Assembly (NCBI RefSeq): GCF_049472135.1
Contig: NZ_JBMOVV010000001.1
Coordinates: 62,001-126,000 of the forward strand
Source: Arcobacter_B sp049472135
Lineage (GTDB): Bacteria; Campylobacterota; Campylobacteria; Campylobacterales; Arcobacteraceae
Length of the DNA: 64,000 nucleotides
Reading direction: 5' to 3'
Made by a program: the position numbers and the translations under genes. How positions within the stretch are numbered: the first letter of the stretch is position 1; the number at the start of each line of letters is the position of its first letter. The notes under the pieces are model-generated. The model was not told the origin of the DNA. It saw only the letters and a program-made list of their open reading frames with translations, and made no database searches. Below are positions 26,460-33,659 of the stretch, piece by piece.

Positions 26460-26497
26460 TTTTTGTAGCCATAATAGTTACATTATGGTTACAAAAA
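26460..26497 (+). terminator. Hairpin at the end of the ectoine operon
   Basis: A 16-base arm (26460-26475) pairs with 26482-26497 with one G-U pair and a six-base loop. The outer bases are T on one side and A on the other. Only a moderately T-rich stretch follows, so it is a stable hairpin and a probable, not certain, terminator. Confidence 0.6.
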
Positions 26498-26524
26498 CAC
26501 CCTTTTAAAATTTAATTTTTTTGT

Positions 26525-26530
26525 TATAAT
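26525..26530 (+). promoter_or_regulatory. -10 box of the NagD-like gene
   Basis: TATAAT lies in a T-rich context 27 bases before the preferred TTG start at 26557. Campylobacterota promoters usually show a clear -10 box and only periodic T tracts upstream, as here. Confidence 0.5.
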
Positions 26531-26556
26531 TCCAAAAAATTTTGAGGTGTATTGTT

Positions 26557-27333
26557 TTGGTTTTGAAAAACATAAGTGGTTATATATTTGATTTAGAAGG
26601 AGTATTTTTTAAAGACTATCATCTTTTACCTGGTGGAAAAGAGATTATAGAGATTTTAAAAAGTAAAGGTATTCCTTTTGTATTTTTATCAAACTTAACT
26701 ACTAAAACACCTGGTGAAATACATAGTATTCTTATGAGTGCTGGTATTTATGTTGATAAAGAACAAATTATCACATCCTCTATTCTTGTTAGAGATTATC
26801 TAAAAACTAACTATCCTAATGCAAATATAAAAGTCTTTGGCTCAAAAGCATTAAAAAGTTTTATACATGAAGAGTATAGAGTAGGGGTTAGTGAAGTAGA
26901 TGTTGTTGTAATAGGAATGGATCCTAAAATCTCAATTGCAGATTTATCTTCTATAAGGAAGCATATTCAAGATGGTAAAAAAGTAGTATTTACAAATCCA
27001 GATTATTATAGTCCAAGTATAAATGGTTTTGAGTTTGAGTGTGGGGTTATGGTTGAATTATTTAGACCACATTTAAAAGAAGAGCCTTTAATAATAGGTA
27101 AACCTTCAAACTTCTCTTTTGAGTATGCTATCAAAAAGTTAAATATCCCTAGAGAGTTTATTGCAATGATTGGCGATACTTATGAAACAGATATAAAAGG
27201 TGCACATAGTGCAGGAATTTTACCTATACATTTACAAACAACTGATGATGAAAACTATAATAGGGAAATGTATGATGCTCATGAATATAAAGACTTACAA
27301 GAGTTACATAAAGAATTAAAAGCTTCTATATAA
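26557..27333 (+). CDS. HAD-superfamily IIA (NagD-like) hydrolase with altered active site
   Basis: The 258-residue protein has the layout of class IIA HAD phosphatases: nucleophile segment FDLEGVFF near the N-terminus, motif II FLSNLTTKT, a cap domain, IGKPSNFSFEYAIKKL and motif IV MIGDTYETDIKGA. The usual DxDG reads DLEG, so the second aspartate, the general acid/base in most HAD phosphatases, is glutamate. This may lower or change activity. The TTG at 26557 is preferred as start because GAGG lies nine bases before it; other TTG codons at 26542 and 26563 are in frame. The substrate is unknown. Confidence 0.82.
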   Translation: MVLKNISGYIFDLEGVFFKDYHLLPGGKEIIEILKSKGIPFVFLSNLTTKTPGEIHSILMSAGIYVDKEQIITSSILVRDYLKTNYPNANIKVFGSKALKSFIHEEYRVGVSEVDVVVIGMDPKISIADLSSIRKHIQDGKKVVFTNPDYYSPSINGFEFECGVMVELFRPHLKEEPLIIGKPSNFSFEYAIKKLNIPREFIAMIGDTYETDIKGAHSAGILPIHLQTTDDENYNREMYDAHEYKDLQELHKELKASI

Positions 27334-28034
27334 GCTTTTAATACAAAGATAAAAACTAAATTATAAACCCTTCTACTTTAACTTCAATTATTTTATTTAT
27401 CCTAGTAATAGAATAATCTATAAAATGAAATAAAACAAACCTTTTTAATCTTGAAATATTAGCCTAACTCTTAAAATAGCTTTTTTGTAATACTAATATA
27501 AATAAAGTTAAGTTGAAAATGTTTTAATATATAAAAAATCAGATAAAGATAGTATATTAATAATAGCCTTTATGATTTATATAAGAAAAATATGGGCTTA
27601 TATTTTTTAGTATATGAGGTATAAGTATATATTTTCATATAAAATAATCTAAAAAGTGGTAAACATAATAAAAGAACAATTTTTTTATAAAAATTTATAA
27701 AAAAACAATAAATACTGTATTTCTTTAGTAAGATTTATAGCAAAAAAAGCTATACTTCTAAAAAAATAGCTATAAATGCTACTTTTGTTTCATAAAGTTA
27801 CAAAAGTTAAATAATATAAGTTTTTTAATTATTAATAGCTATTTTATGAGCATTTTTCGTAGAAAATGTATAGAAATTACATGTATTTGCTAGTAAAAAT
27901 ATGCTAATTTCCTTTAAATTATTTAAAAAATATCATATATTTATTTTTTTATTAATATATAATGCTCTATACATAAGTACTACACAGAAAAATGTTATTA
28001 TTATTTTAGAAAAAATAAAGATAAAGGATAATGT
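27334..28034. other. 701-base AT-rich gap; promoter of the next gene at its end
   Basis: No open frame of interest was found on either strand. The stretch is extremely AT-rich, with scattered GCTATA/TATAGC words, for example TTTATAGC at 27734-27741 and inverse copies near 27749 and 27768. A TATAAT (27958-27963) behind a T-rich tract is a good -10 box for the RHH-winged-helix gene. The long gap in an otherwise packed region suggests an unseen small RNA, a complex promoter or a deleted gene. Confidence 0.45.
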
Positions 28035-28445
28035 ATGGAAAATTTAAACATCAGCATCTCTATCACAGATGAAAATAATGAAAAGTTAAAGAGCAAAATC
28101 CAAAAGTTAGATGTCTCTTTAGATGAGTATGTAAGTAGACTAATTGATAAAGATATTAATAGTATTGTTCAATTAGACAATGGTTTTTACTACAACAAAG
28201 CTAATTCAAAATTATTCAACAGTTTTAATGATGAAGTTAAGCTTACTAGAATTGAAGAGGCTTTATTCTCTCTATTATTAGAAAATAGAGGAGAAATTGT
28301 TCCTATCGATACAATTCATAATGTTGCTTGGAAAGGTAAAAACATGACAAGATTTACATTAAGAAATAAAGTAAAAACTTTAAGAGATAAAACTTACTAC
28401 GATTTAATTAAAAATCATTCTAACATTGGTTACTCAATGAACTAA
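28035..28445 (+). CDS. Small regulator: RHH-like N-terminus joined to an OmpR-type winged helix
   Basis: Of the 136 residues, the C-terminal part (about 65-136) is an OmpR/PhoB-type winged helix: LTRIEEALFSLLLENRGEIV, then IDTIHNVAWKGK, TRFTLRNKVKTLRDKT and a final HSNIGYSMN wing. Instead of a receiver it has about 45 residues reading like a ribbon-helix-helix unit (ISISITDENNEKLKSKI, then SLDEYVSRLIDKDI), which usually dimerises and binds DNA. No phosphorylation is possible. A long AT-rich leader precedes it and it is transcribed alone. The targets are unknown; the RHH reading is tentative. Confidence 0.75.
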   Translation: MENLNISISITDENNEKLKSKIQKLDVSLDEYVSRLIDKDINSIVQLDNGFYYNKANSKLFNSFNDEVKLTRIEEALFSLLLENRGEIVPIDTIHNVAWKGKNMTRFTLRNKVKTLRDKTYYDLIKNHSNIGYSMN

Positions 28446-28470
28446 TAAATAAGTGTGAGAGCTTGTTATA

Positions 28471-28505
28471 AAAAAAGCTTAAGTTGAAAAACTTAAGCTT
28501 TAGGT
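28471..28505. terminator. Convergent terminator hairpin
   Basis: AAAGCTTAAGTT (28474-28485) pairs perfectly with AACTTAAGCTTT (28490-28501) around a GAAA tetraloop. On the minus strand it is followed by a T run, so it best terminates the diguanylate cyclase/yqeY transcript; it also separates it from the winged-helix gene. Confidence 0.8.
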
Positions 28506-28547
28506 TATTTTATTATATGAAAACTAAATTATAAAAATAATATCTTC

Positions 28548-29672
28548 TTATTTTAGAGTCTTCCCATCTTCTAATTTTATTTGATTTCTACCATTTTCTT
28601 TTGCTTGATAAAGTAGCATATCCGCTTTTTGTATAGCATTTTCATAGCATGAATAGCTACTTCTAAAAGTAACTCCTGCAGAGAATGTAACTTTTATTTT
28701 ATGCTCTTTATAAACAAAGTTATTTGATGTAACTATTTGTTTTACTCTTTTTAAGTACTGTAATAGTTCTCTTGTTAAATTAAAGTGAACTAAGGCTACA
28801 AACTCTTCTCCACCATATCTTGCAACAACATCATGATCTCTTGTGGCTTTTTCTAAAATTTTTGCGAATGTTTTTAAAATTACATCTCCACAATCATGAC
28901 CATAAGTGTCATTGATTTTCTTGAAGTGATCTATATCAAAGAATATGACAGCATACTCACTTCCATTGCGTTTGTGATTACTATCAATTCTTTTTACTTC
29001 TTCTTCATAAGCTCTTCTTGTAAGCAGACCTGTTAGGTGGTCTTTCATACTTTCATTTCTAGATTTTTTTAGTTCTTCTTCAAGAGTGATGATCTTTTCT
29101 TCTAGTTCTTGAACTTTTGTTTTCCCTGATTTTAATTTAGTACTAACATTATTCATTTCACTCTCAATTGAGTTTGCAGCACTTACTAATTGTTTTTGTA
29201 GTTCAGCTAATTCAGTGATACCATTTTTTGAAAGGTCAATTGCTTCAATCTTTTCTTTGATTGTTACAACTGTTTTAGAACCATTGCCACTACTTGAAAT
29301 AGCATCATTTAGATATTGACTCATTAGGGTAACTACTTGAGAAATATCTGAAGTTTTTTCAACTACAAGTCTTTTATCTGCTTCAAATCTTTTATAAATA
29401 AAGTCCTCAATCTTTTCTTGAACTTCAGTTTTGAAAAGAATCTCTGGATTAGCATCAATCTCTATAAAAAGATGTTCTATTTCATCATCAATTTCAATAC
29501 AAATTGAAGGAAGAACTGATTGTTTAAGAAGAGTAGCTAAAGGTGCTAAATTCTCTTTAGAGACTCTTCTTAGAAGTAGGGATACTAGTTTTGGAAATGT
29601 ATCTATATTGTTTAATTTAACTTCACTTTGTTCTCTTTCAGTTAAATCATCTAAAAAATCATTAATTTCCAT
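28548..29672 (-). CDS. Soluble diguanylate cyclase with helical N-terminal domain
   Basis: The 374-residue protein has no membrane segment. Residues 1-150 form a helical domain of no recognised family (starting LDDLTEREQSEVKLNNIDTF), 155-205 is a coiled coil, and the C-terminal 165 residues are a GGDEF domain with MTGLLTRRAYEE-like entry (DHLTGLLTRRAYEEE), active site RYGGEEF and inhibitory site RDHD five residues before it. It should produce c-di-GMP in the cytoplasm. The order of domains is common in Campylobacterota. It starts 23 bases downstream of the stop of yqeY, so the two are co-transcribed. Confidence 0.9.
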   Translation of the reverse strand: MEINDFLDDLTEREQSEVKLNNIDTFPKLVSLLLRRVSKENLAPLATLLKQSVLPSICIEIDDEIEHLFIEIDANPEILFKTEVQEKIEDFIYKRFEADKRLVVEKTSDISQVVTLMSQYLNDAISSSGNGSKTVVTIKEKIEAIDLSKNGITELAELQKQLVSAANSIESEMNNVSTKLKSGKTKVQELEEKIITLEEELKKSRNESMKDHLTGLLTRRAYEEEVKRIDSNHKRNGSEYAVIFFDIDHFKKINDTYGHDCGDVILKTFAKILEKATRDHDVVARYGGEEFVALVHFNLTRELLQYLKRVKQIVTSNNFVYKEHKIKVTFSAGVTFRSSYSCYENAIQKADMLLYQAKENGRNQIKLEDGKTLK

Positions 29673-29695
29673 ATATTCGCCTTATTATTTATAAT

Positions 29696-30139
29696 CTATG
29701 ATAAAAGTTTTTTTGTAGTTTCGTTTATTCTTTTTCCATCTGCAACACCAGCAAATTTTTTGCTAGCTTGTCCCATGATTTTTCCAATATCTTTCATTGA
29801 TGTTGCGCCTACTTCTTCAATAATTTCTTTTAAACCTGCTTCTAACTCTTCATCAGTTAGCTGTTTTGGTAAATAAACTTTGAAAACATCAATTTGTTCT
29901 TGCTCTTTTGCTACTAAGTCTTCTCTATTTGCATCTTTGTATTGAGTTACAGCTTCTTCTCTTTGTTTGATACCTTTTTGAATTAATTTGATAACTTCTT
30001 CATCACTTAATTCTTTTCTTTCATCAACTTCAATTTGTTTAATCATTGTATTAATAGCTCTAATTGAGTCTCTTTTAACAATATTTTTCTCTCTCATTGC
30101 TGTTTTTACATCATCTTTTAACTGCTGTTTTAAACTCAT
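29696..30139 (-). CDS. Stand-alone GatB/YqeY domain protein
   Basis: The 147-residue protein is a complete YqeY domain: MSLKQQLKDDVKTAMREKN at the start, then KRDSIRAINTMIKQIEVDERKEL-type helices, VIKLIQKGIKQREEAVTQY, and the C-terminal MKDIGKIMGQASKKFAGVADG. The family resembles the tRNA-binding tail of GatB, but the function of free YqeY is not settled. ATG 30139 is preferred over the GTG one codon earlier because AAGGA is well spaced. It precedes the diguanylate cyclase. The same domain is fused to GlnRS at 12859-15123. Confidence 0.92.
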   Translation of the reverse strand: MSLKQQLKDDVKTAMREKNIVKRDSIRAINTMIKQIEVDERKELSDEEVIKLIQKGIKQREEAVTQYKDANREDLVAKEQEQIDVFKVYLPKQLTDEELEAGLKEIIEEVGATSMKDIGKIMGQASKKFAGVADGKRINETTKKLLS

Positions 30140-30187
30140 CACATTCCTTTATTTTTTAATAATCAAAAATTTAATAATTATATCTTT

Positions 30188-32134
30188 TTATGAATTAAAG
30201 CTTTCAATTAACTCTTCAATCTCTAAAAATCTTTCAACTTTTTCTTCATAAATAGCTTCTGTTTCTTCCAGTTCTTTAGAAACAGCAACAATACCTTTTT
30301 GTTCATAACAAGCTGGGTTTGCAAGGCAATTGTTTATCTCTTCTATTTTTGCTTCAAGCTCTTCTATTTCTTGAGGTAAACTATCATAATCCCTTTGGTC
30401 TTTATATGAAAGTTTAGTCTGTTTTTTTTGTGAATTTTTAGGTTTTGCAGTAGTTGTTTTTTCACTACTTTTTTCTAATTCATCTAACTCTTTTAACTCT
30501 TTTTCAATCTCTAAGTATTCTGTATAAGGTTGGAAGCTTTCTTCTACTTTTCCTTCACCTTTAAATACAAATAATTTTTTTGCAATTTTATCTACGAAGT
30601 ATCTATCATGACTTACAAATATTAAAGCACCTTGGAAATTTTGTAAATACTCTTCTAAAATATTAATAGTAGGAATATCTAAATCATTTGTTGGCTCATC
30701 TAAAATAAGACAATCAACTTTTCTTGTAAAAAGTAAGGCTAGGGCAACTCTGTTTTTTTCTCCTCCACTTAAAACACCAATTTTTTTGTCTAAGTATTCT
30801 CTAGGAAATAAAAAGTTCTTTAAGTAACCATATACATGAAGATTTCTTCCATCATCTAAAACAACTCTATCTCCACCATTTGGACAGAATGTTTCCATTA
30901 GATTTTTATTATCATCAAGCATTTCTCTTTGTTGATCAAAGTAACCTATGTTGAAATCACCTTTTTTAAATCTACCACTATCTACATTCATTTTTTCCAT
31001 AAAGATTTTAAGTAGGGTTGATTTACCACTTCCATTAGGTCCTACAATAGCTATAGTGTCTTTTTGTAAGATTCTAGTTGTAAAATCTCTAATAAGCTCT
31101 TTATCTCCAAGTTTTTTACAAATATCATCTAATTCGTAAAGCATCTTTTTTCTGTTTTGTTGCTTCTCTTCACTATTAAAAGATTTTTGTTCCCTTTGTA
31201 GTTCTATACTCATTTTTCTAATAGCTGCTGGGTTTGATTTTGCTTTTTTCTTTAAATCAAAATATTCTGCTTTTCTTCTTTCATTTCTTTTTCTTCTAGC
31301 AGTAACACCTCTTTGCATCCAATGAGCTTCTCTTTTAACTAATCTTAAAAGGTTTTCATGGTCTTTTTGCATATTTTCAAGCATTTGTTGTTTTTGCTCT
31401 AAATAAGAAGAGTACCCACCATTAAATCTTTTAAGTGTTCCTCCTTCAACCTCTACAATTGAAGTAGCAATATTATCAATAAAATATCTATCGTGTGAGA
31501 TAAAAAGTAATGTGAAGTTGTTTTTTAAAAGTAAGCTTTCTAAAAACTCAACCATATATACATCAAGGTGGTTTGTAGGCTCATCAAGTAAAAGTACATC
31601 AGGCTTTTTAAGTAATAGTCCTGCAAGACTAACTCTTCTTTGTTCTCCACCACTTAAAAGATTAACATCTTTAAATTCATACTGTTTTAGCTGGAACTCT
31701 TTTAATACTCTTTCTATAGTGTTGTCTAAATCCCAAGCATTGTGAAAGTCAATAAAAGTTGCTAATTCACTTTGTCTTTTTAATAGTTCTTGATTTTCAT
31801 AATCGGAAGCAACTTTTAAAGTAATATCTTCATACTCTTTTTTAGCTTCTTTTATCTGCGTTAATTGCTCTTCGATTGCTTGTCTTACATTTATTCCTGA
31901 TTTAAACTTTGGTTGTTGGTCAAGCATCTCGATTTTTAAAGATTTATCAATTGAAATCTCTCCACTATCTGGTTCTGTATCTCCCATGATAATTTTAAAA
32001 AGTGTAGATTTTCCTTGTCCATTTTGACCAATAACTGCAATTCTCTGCCCTTGTGTTAGTGTAAAGTTTGCATCTTTCAAAATAGTTTTTATATCGTATT
32101 GTTTGTTTATGTTTTGTAAGTCTATTAGTGCCAT
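30188..32134 (-). CDS. ABC-F family ATPase, Uup-like with C-terminal coiled coil
   Basis: This 648-residue protein with two ABC domains and no membrane part is the second ABC-F factor in the window. Walker A motifs are GQNGQGKST (near residue 38) and GPNGSGKST; signatures are LLSGGEQRRVSLA and VLSGGEKNRVALA; Walker B reads LLLDEPTNHLD and LILDEPTNDLD. After residue 560 a charged linker and a two-helix coiled coil follow (EEIEELEAKIEEINN and further), as in Uup, which acts on ribosomes and branched DNA. ATG 32134 has AGGA six bases upstream. A GC-rich hairpin lies in the leader. Confidence 0.9.
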   Translation of the reverse strand: MALIDLQNINKQYDIKTILKDANFTLTQGQRIAVIGQNGQGKSTLFKIIMGDTEPDSGEISIDKSLKIEMLDQQPKFKSGINVRQAIEEQLTQIKEAKKEYEDITLKVASDYENQELLKRQSELATFIDFHNAWDLDNTIERVLKEFQLKQYEFKDVNLLSGGEQRRVSLAGLLLKKPDVLLLDEPTNHLDVYMVEFLESLLLKNNFTLLFISHDRYFIDNIATSIVEVEGGTLKRFNGGYSSYLEQKQQMLENMQKDHENLLRLVKREAHWMQRGVTARRKRNERRKAEYFDLKKKAKSNPAAIRKMSIELQREQKSFNSEEKQQNRKKMLYELDDICKKLGDKELIRDFTTRILQKDTIAIVGPNGSGKSTLLKIFMEKMNVDSGRFKKGDFNIGYFDQQREMLDDNKNLMETFCPNGGDRVVLDDGRNLHVYGYLKNFLFPREYLDKKIGVLSGGEKNRVALALLFTRKVDCLILDEPTNDLDIPTINILEEYLQNFQGALIFVSHDRYFVDKIAKKLFVFKGEGKVEESFQPYTEYLEIEKELKELDELEKSSEKTTTAKPKNSQKKQTKLSYKDQRDYDSLPQEIEELEAKIEEINNCLANPACYEQKGIVAVSKELEETEAIYEEKVERFLEIEELIESFNS

Positions 32135-32151
32135 TAAAGTCCTATTTTATA

Positions 32152-32165
32152 GGGGCTTTAGCCCC
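32152..32165 (-). promoter_or_regulatory. GC-rich hairpin in the leader of the Uup-like gene
   Basis: GGGGC-TAAA-GCCCC (minus-strand reading) sits 17 bases before the ATG and just upstream of the AGGA site. Such an all-GC stem stands out in this AT-rich DNA. Its role may be in translation control of an ABC-F gene; no T run follows, so it is not a terminator. Confidence 0.45.
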
Positions 32166-32222
32166 ACTTTGTTTAGATAAGTAAAATACTTAGTGTTTTT
32201 TGAAATTTAGCATACTTTTTTT

Positions 32223-32251
32223 AATATATCATACTATGATATATTTTTTTT
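32223..32251 (+). repeat. 10-bp perfect hairpin with T run between two minus-strand genes
   Basis: AATATATCAT (32223-32232) and ATGATATATT (32236-32245) flank a three-base loop and are followed by a T run to 32251. The T run would serve plus-strand transcripts, yet both neighbours are on the minus strand, so it may be an operator for the Uup-like gene or end an antisense transcript. Confidence 0.4.
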
Positions 32252-32335
32252 GAGTAGTAACATACTTTACATATCTAAACATGTTTTGTATTTTTAAAGC
32301 AAATATATTATCTAAAAATTGGTTATATACGGCTT

Positions 32336-33127
32336 TTAATTTCTTTGACCAACTTTTAAATATTCTTCTAAAAGTTTTGAATATTCTTTTTCAAATTTTT
32401 CCATACCATCAATTTCTTTACTAAATGCATATAGAATAGAATAAGTACATTGAGATATACTTAGCATCAATGTTATTATTACATTAAAACCATGCTCCAT
32501 CATTCCTTCTATACTGAACGTATTATCAGTTTTATTAACCATTCCAAGCATGTGTCTTGCACCATAAAGTGTTCCATGAATAATATCTGATGAAGTTCTG
32601 TAAATTGTTAAATGAGATAGTTGTAAGAATCTTGAGACTTTGTCTCCATACTTTTTGTTTATAGTATTGATTCTTCTTTCAATATTAACATTAGTCCAAG
32701 TTCGAGGGTCTCCTTTTATTTTAAAAGGATTATTTTTAGTGAACCCAATTACATGACCTTTTTCTTTATCATATGCAGAAAAAACTGTTTCCTTATCAAT
32801 TGAAATAGAACGAGTAGCTTCATGTTTAGATTTTTCTTCTGTGTATTTTATTATTTCTTCCATTGCTTCAAATTCAGTTGCAGCAATATATAAAACATTA
32901 ATACTTGTTTCATATATCATTCTTGAAATTGCATAGCAATCTCTCATTTTATTTATCTTACTTAAAATAGATAGTGTGCTTAATGAATCTGAAATACTTA
33001 ATAAAAGTAAAAATAATTCTTCACTATGCTTTGCATCAGATTTCAAAATAAAGTCACATGCTTCTTTAAAAATATTAATTTTTTTGTCAAATATATTAGC
33101 TAATTCATGAATTTTTTCTATGTTCAT
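32336..33127 (-). CDS. DUF5677-like protein
   Basis: The 263-residue helical protein has no signal or membrane segment. The pattern DCYAISRMIYETSINVLYI in the first half and a later LSHLTIYRTSSDIIHGTLYG resembles DUF5677 proteins, in which conserved arginine, glutamate and histidine residues may form a HEPN-like active site. Function is not known. ATG 33127 is preferred over an upstream TTG at 33145, since AAGAGA lies at a proper distance. Its start region overlaps what looks like the lost 5' part of the ankyrin gene on the other strand, so it may be a later arrival here. Confidence 0.55.
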   Translation of the reverse strand: MNIEKIHELANIFDKKINIFKEACDFILKSDAKHSEELFLLLLSISDSLSTLSILSKINKMRDCYAISRMIYETSINVLYIAATEFEAMEEIIKYTEEKSKHEATRSISIDKETVFSAYDKEKGHVIGFTKNNPFKIKGDPRTWTNVNIERRINTINKKYGDKVSRFLQLSHLTIYRTSSDIIHGTLYGARHMLGMVNKTDNTFSIEGMMEHGFNVIITLMLSISQCTYSILYAFSKEIDGMEKFEKEYSKLLEEYLKVGQRN

Positions 33128-33156
33128 ATTATTAATTCTCTTCAATAAATTGTGGA

Positions 33157-33507
33157 ATGATTCCTATTTATCAACTAGTTAAATCAGGAGCAGATATAAA
33201 TAATTTATCTTCAAGTGAAGATGCACAAACAGCCTTAGGTTGGACTATTATTTATGGAGGAAACCAGCTGTCAGTTGTATCTTTTCTTCTTGAAAATAAA
33301 GCAGATGTAAATTTAGCAAATAACAAAGGTGAAACACCTCTTATGTTAGCAGTATCTAGCAATAGAGTTGATATTTGTTGGTTATTGTATATGTATGATG
33401 TAGACTTATATGCAAAAAACAATGAAGGCAAAACAGCCTTTGATATAGCAAAAGAAAAAAGAAGAGAAAAAGTAATAGCATTTTTAGAAGAAGTTAAAGA
33501 GAATTAA
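33157..33507 (+). CDS. Short ankyrin-repeat protein, probably 5'-truncated
   Basis: The 116 residues contain about three ankyrin repeats: VKSGADINN-LSS at the start, VVSFLLENKADVNLANNKGE and PLMLAVSSNRVDICWLLYMYDVDLYAKNNEGKTAFDIAKEKRRE. The frame stays ankyrin-like upstream of the ATG (codons from 33136 read FSSINCGMIPIYQL, an outer repeat helix) until a stop at 33133-33135, and no good ribosome site precedes the ATG. The gene has therefore probably lost its true start. Ankyrin repeats bind proteins; the partner is unknown. Confidence 0.65.
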   Translation: MIPIYQLVKSGADINNLSSSEDAQTALGWTIIYGGNQLSVVSFLLENKADVNLANNKGETPLMLAVSSNRVDICWLLYMYDVDLYAKNNEGKTAFDIAKEKRREKVIAFLEEVKEN

Positions 33508-33659
33508 TAGTTAAAAATAAGCTAGGTGTCATGGAAAAAAGTTCTAACTTTTATTTTACTTATAATAAAAATAAAAATATGTTATTTAATAAGTAATTAG
33601 ATATTATTTAGATATTGTGTACACTAAATAATTATTAAATCAAAATAAAGAGTTGTTTC

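Noticed and set aside
27734..27776. Clustered TATAGC/GCTATA words as a CRISPR-like or iteron array
   Set aside because: Copies are only six to eight bases, irregularly spaced and in mixed orientation; AT-rich chance is a fair explanation.
33537..33552. AAAAGTT/AACTTTT hairpin after the ankyrin gene as terminator
   Set aside because: The stem is short, nearly all A-T, and leaves a loop of only two to four bases.
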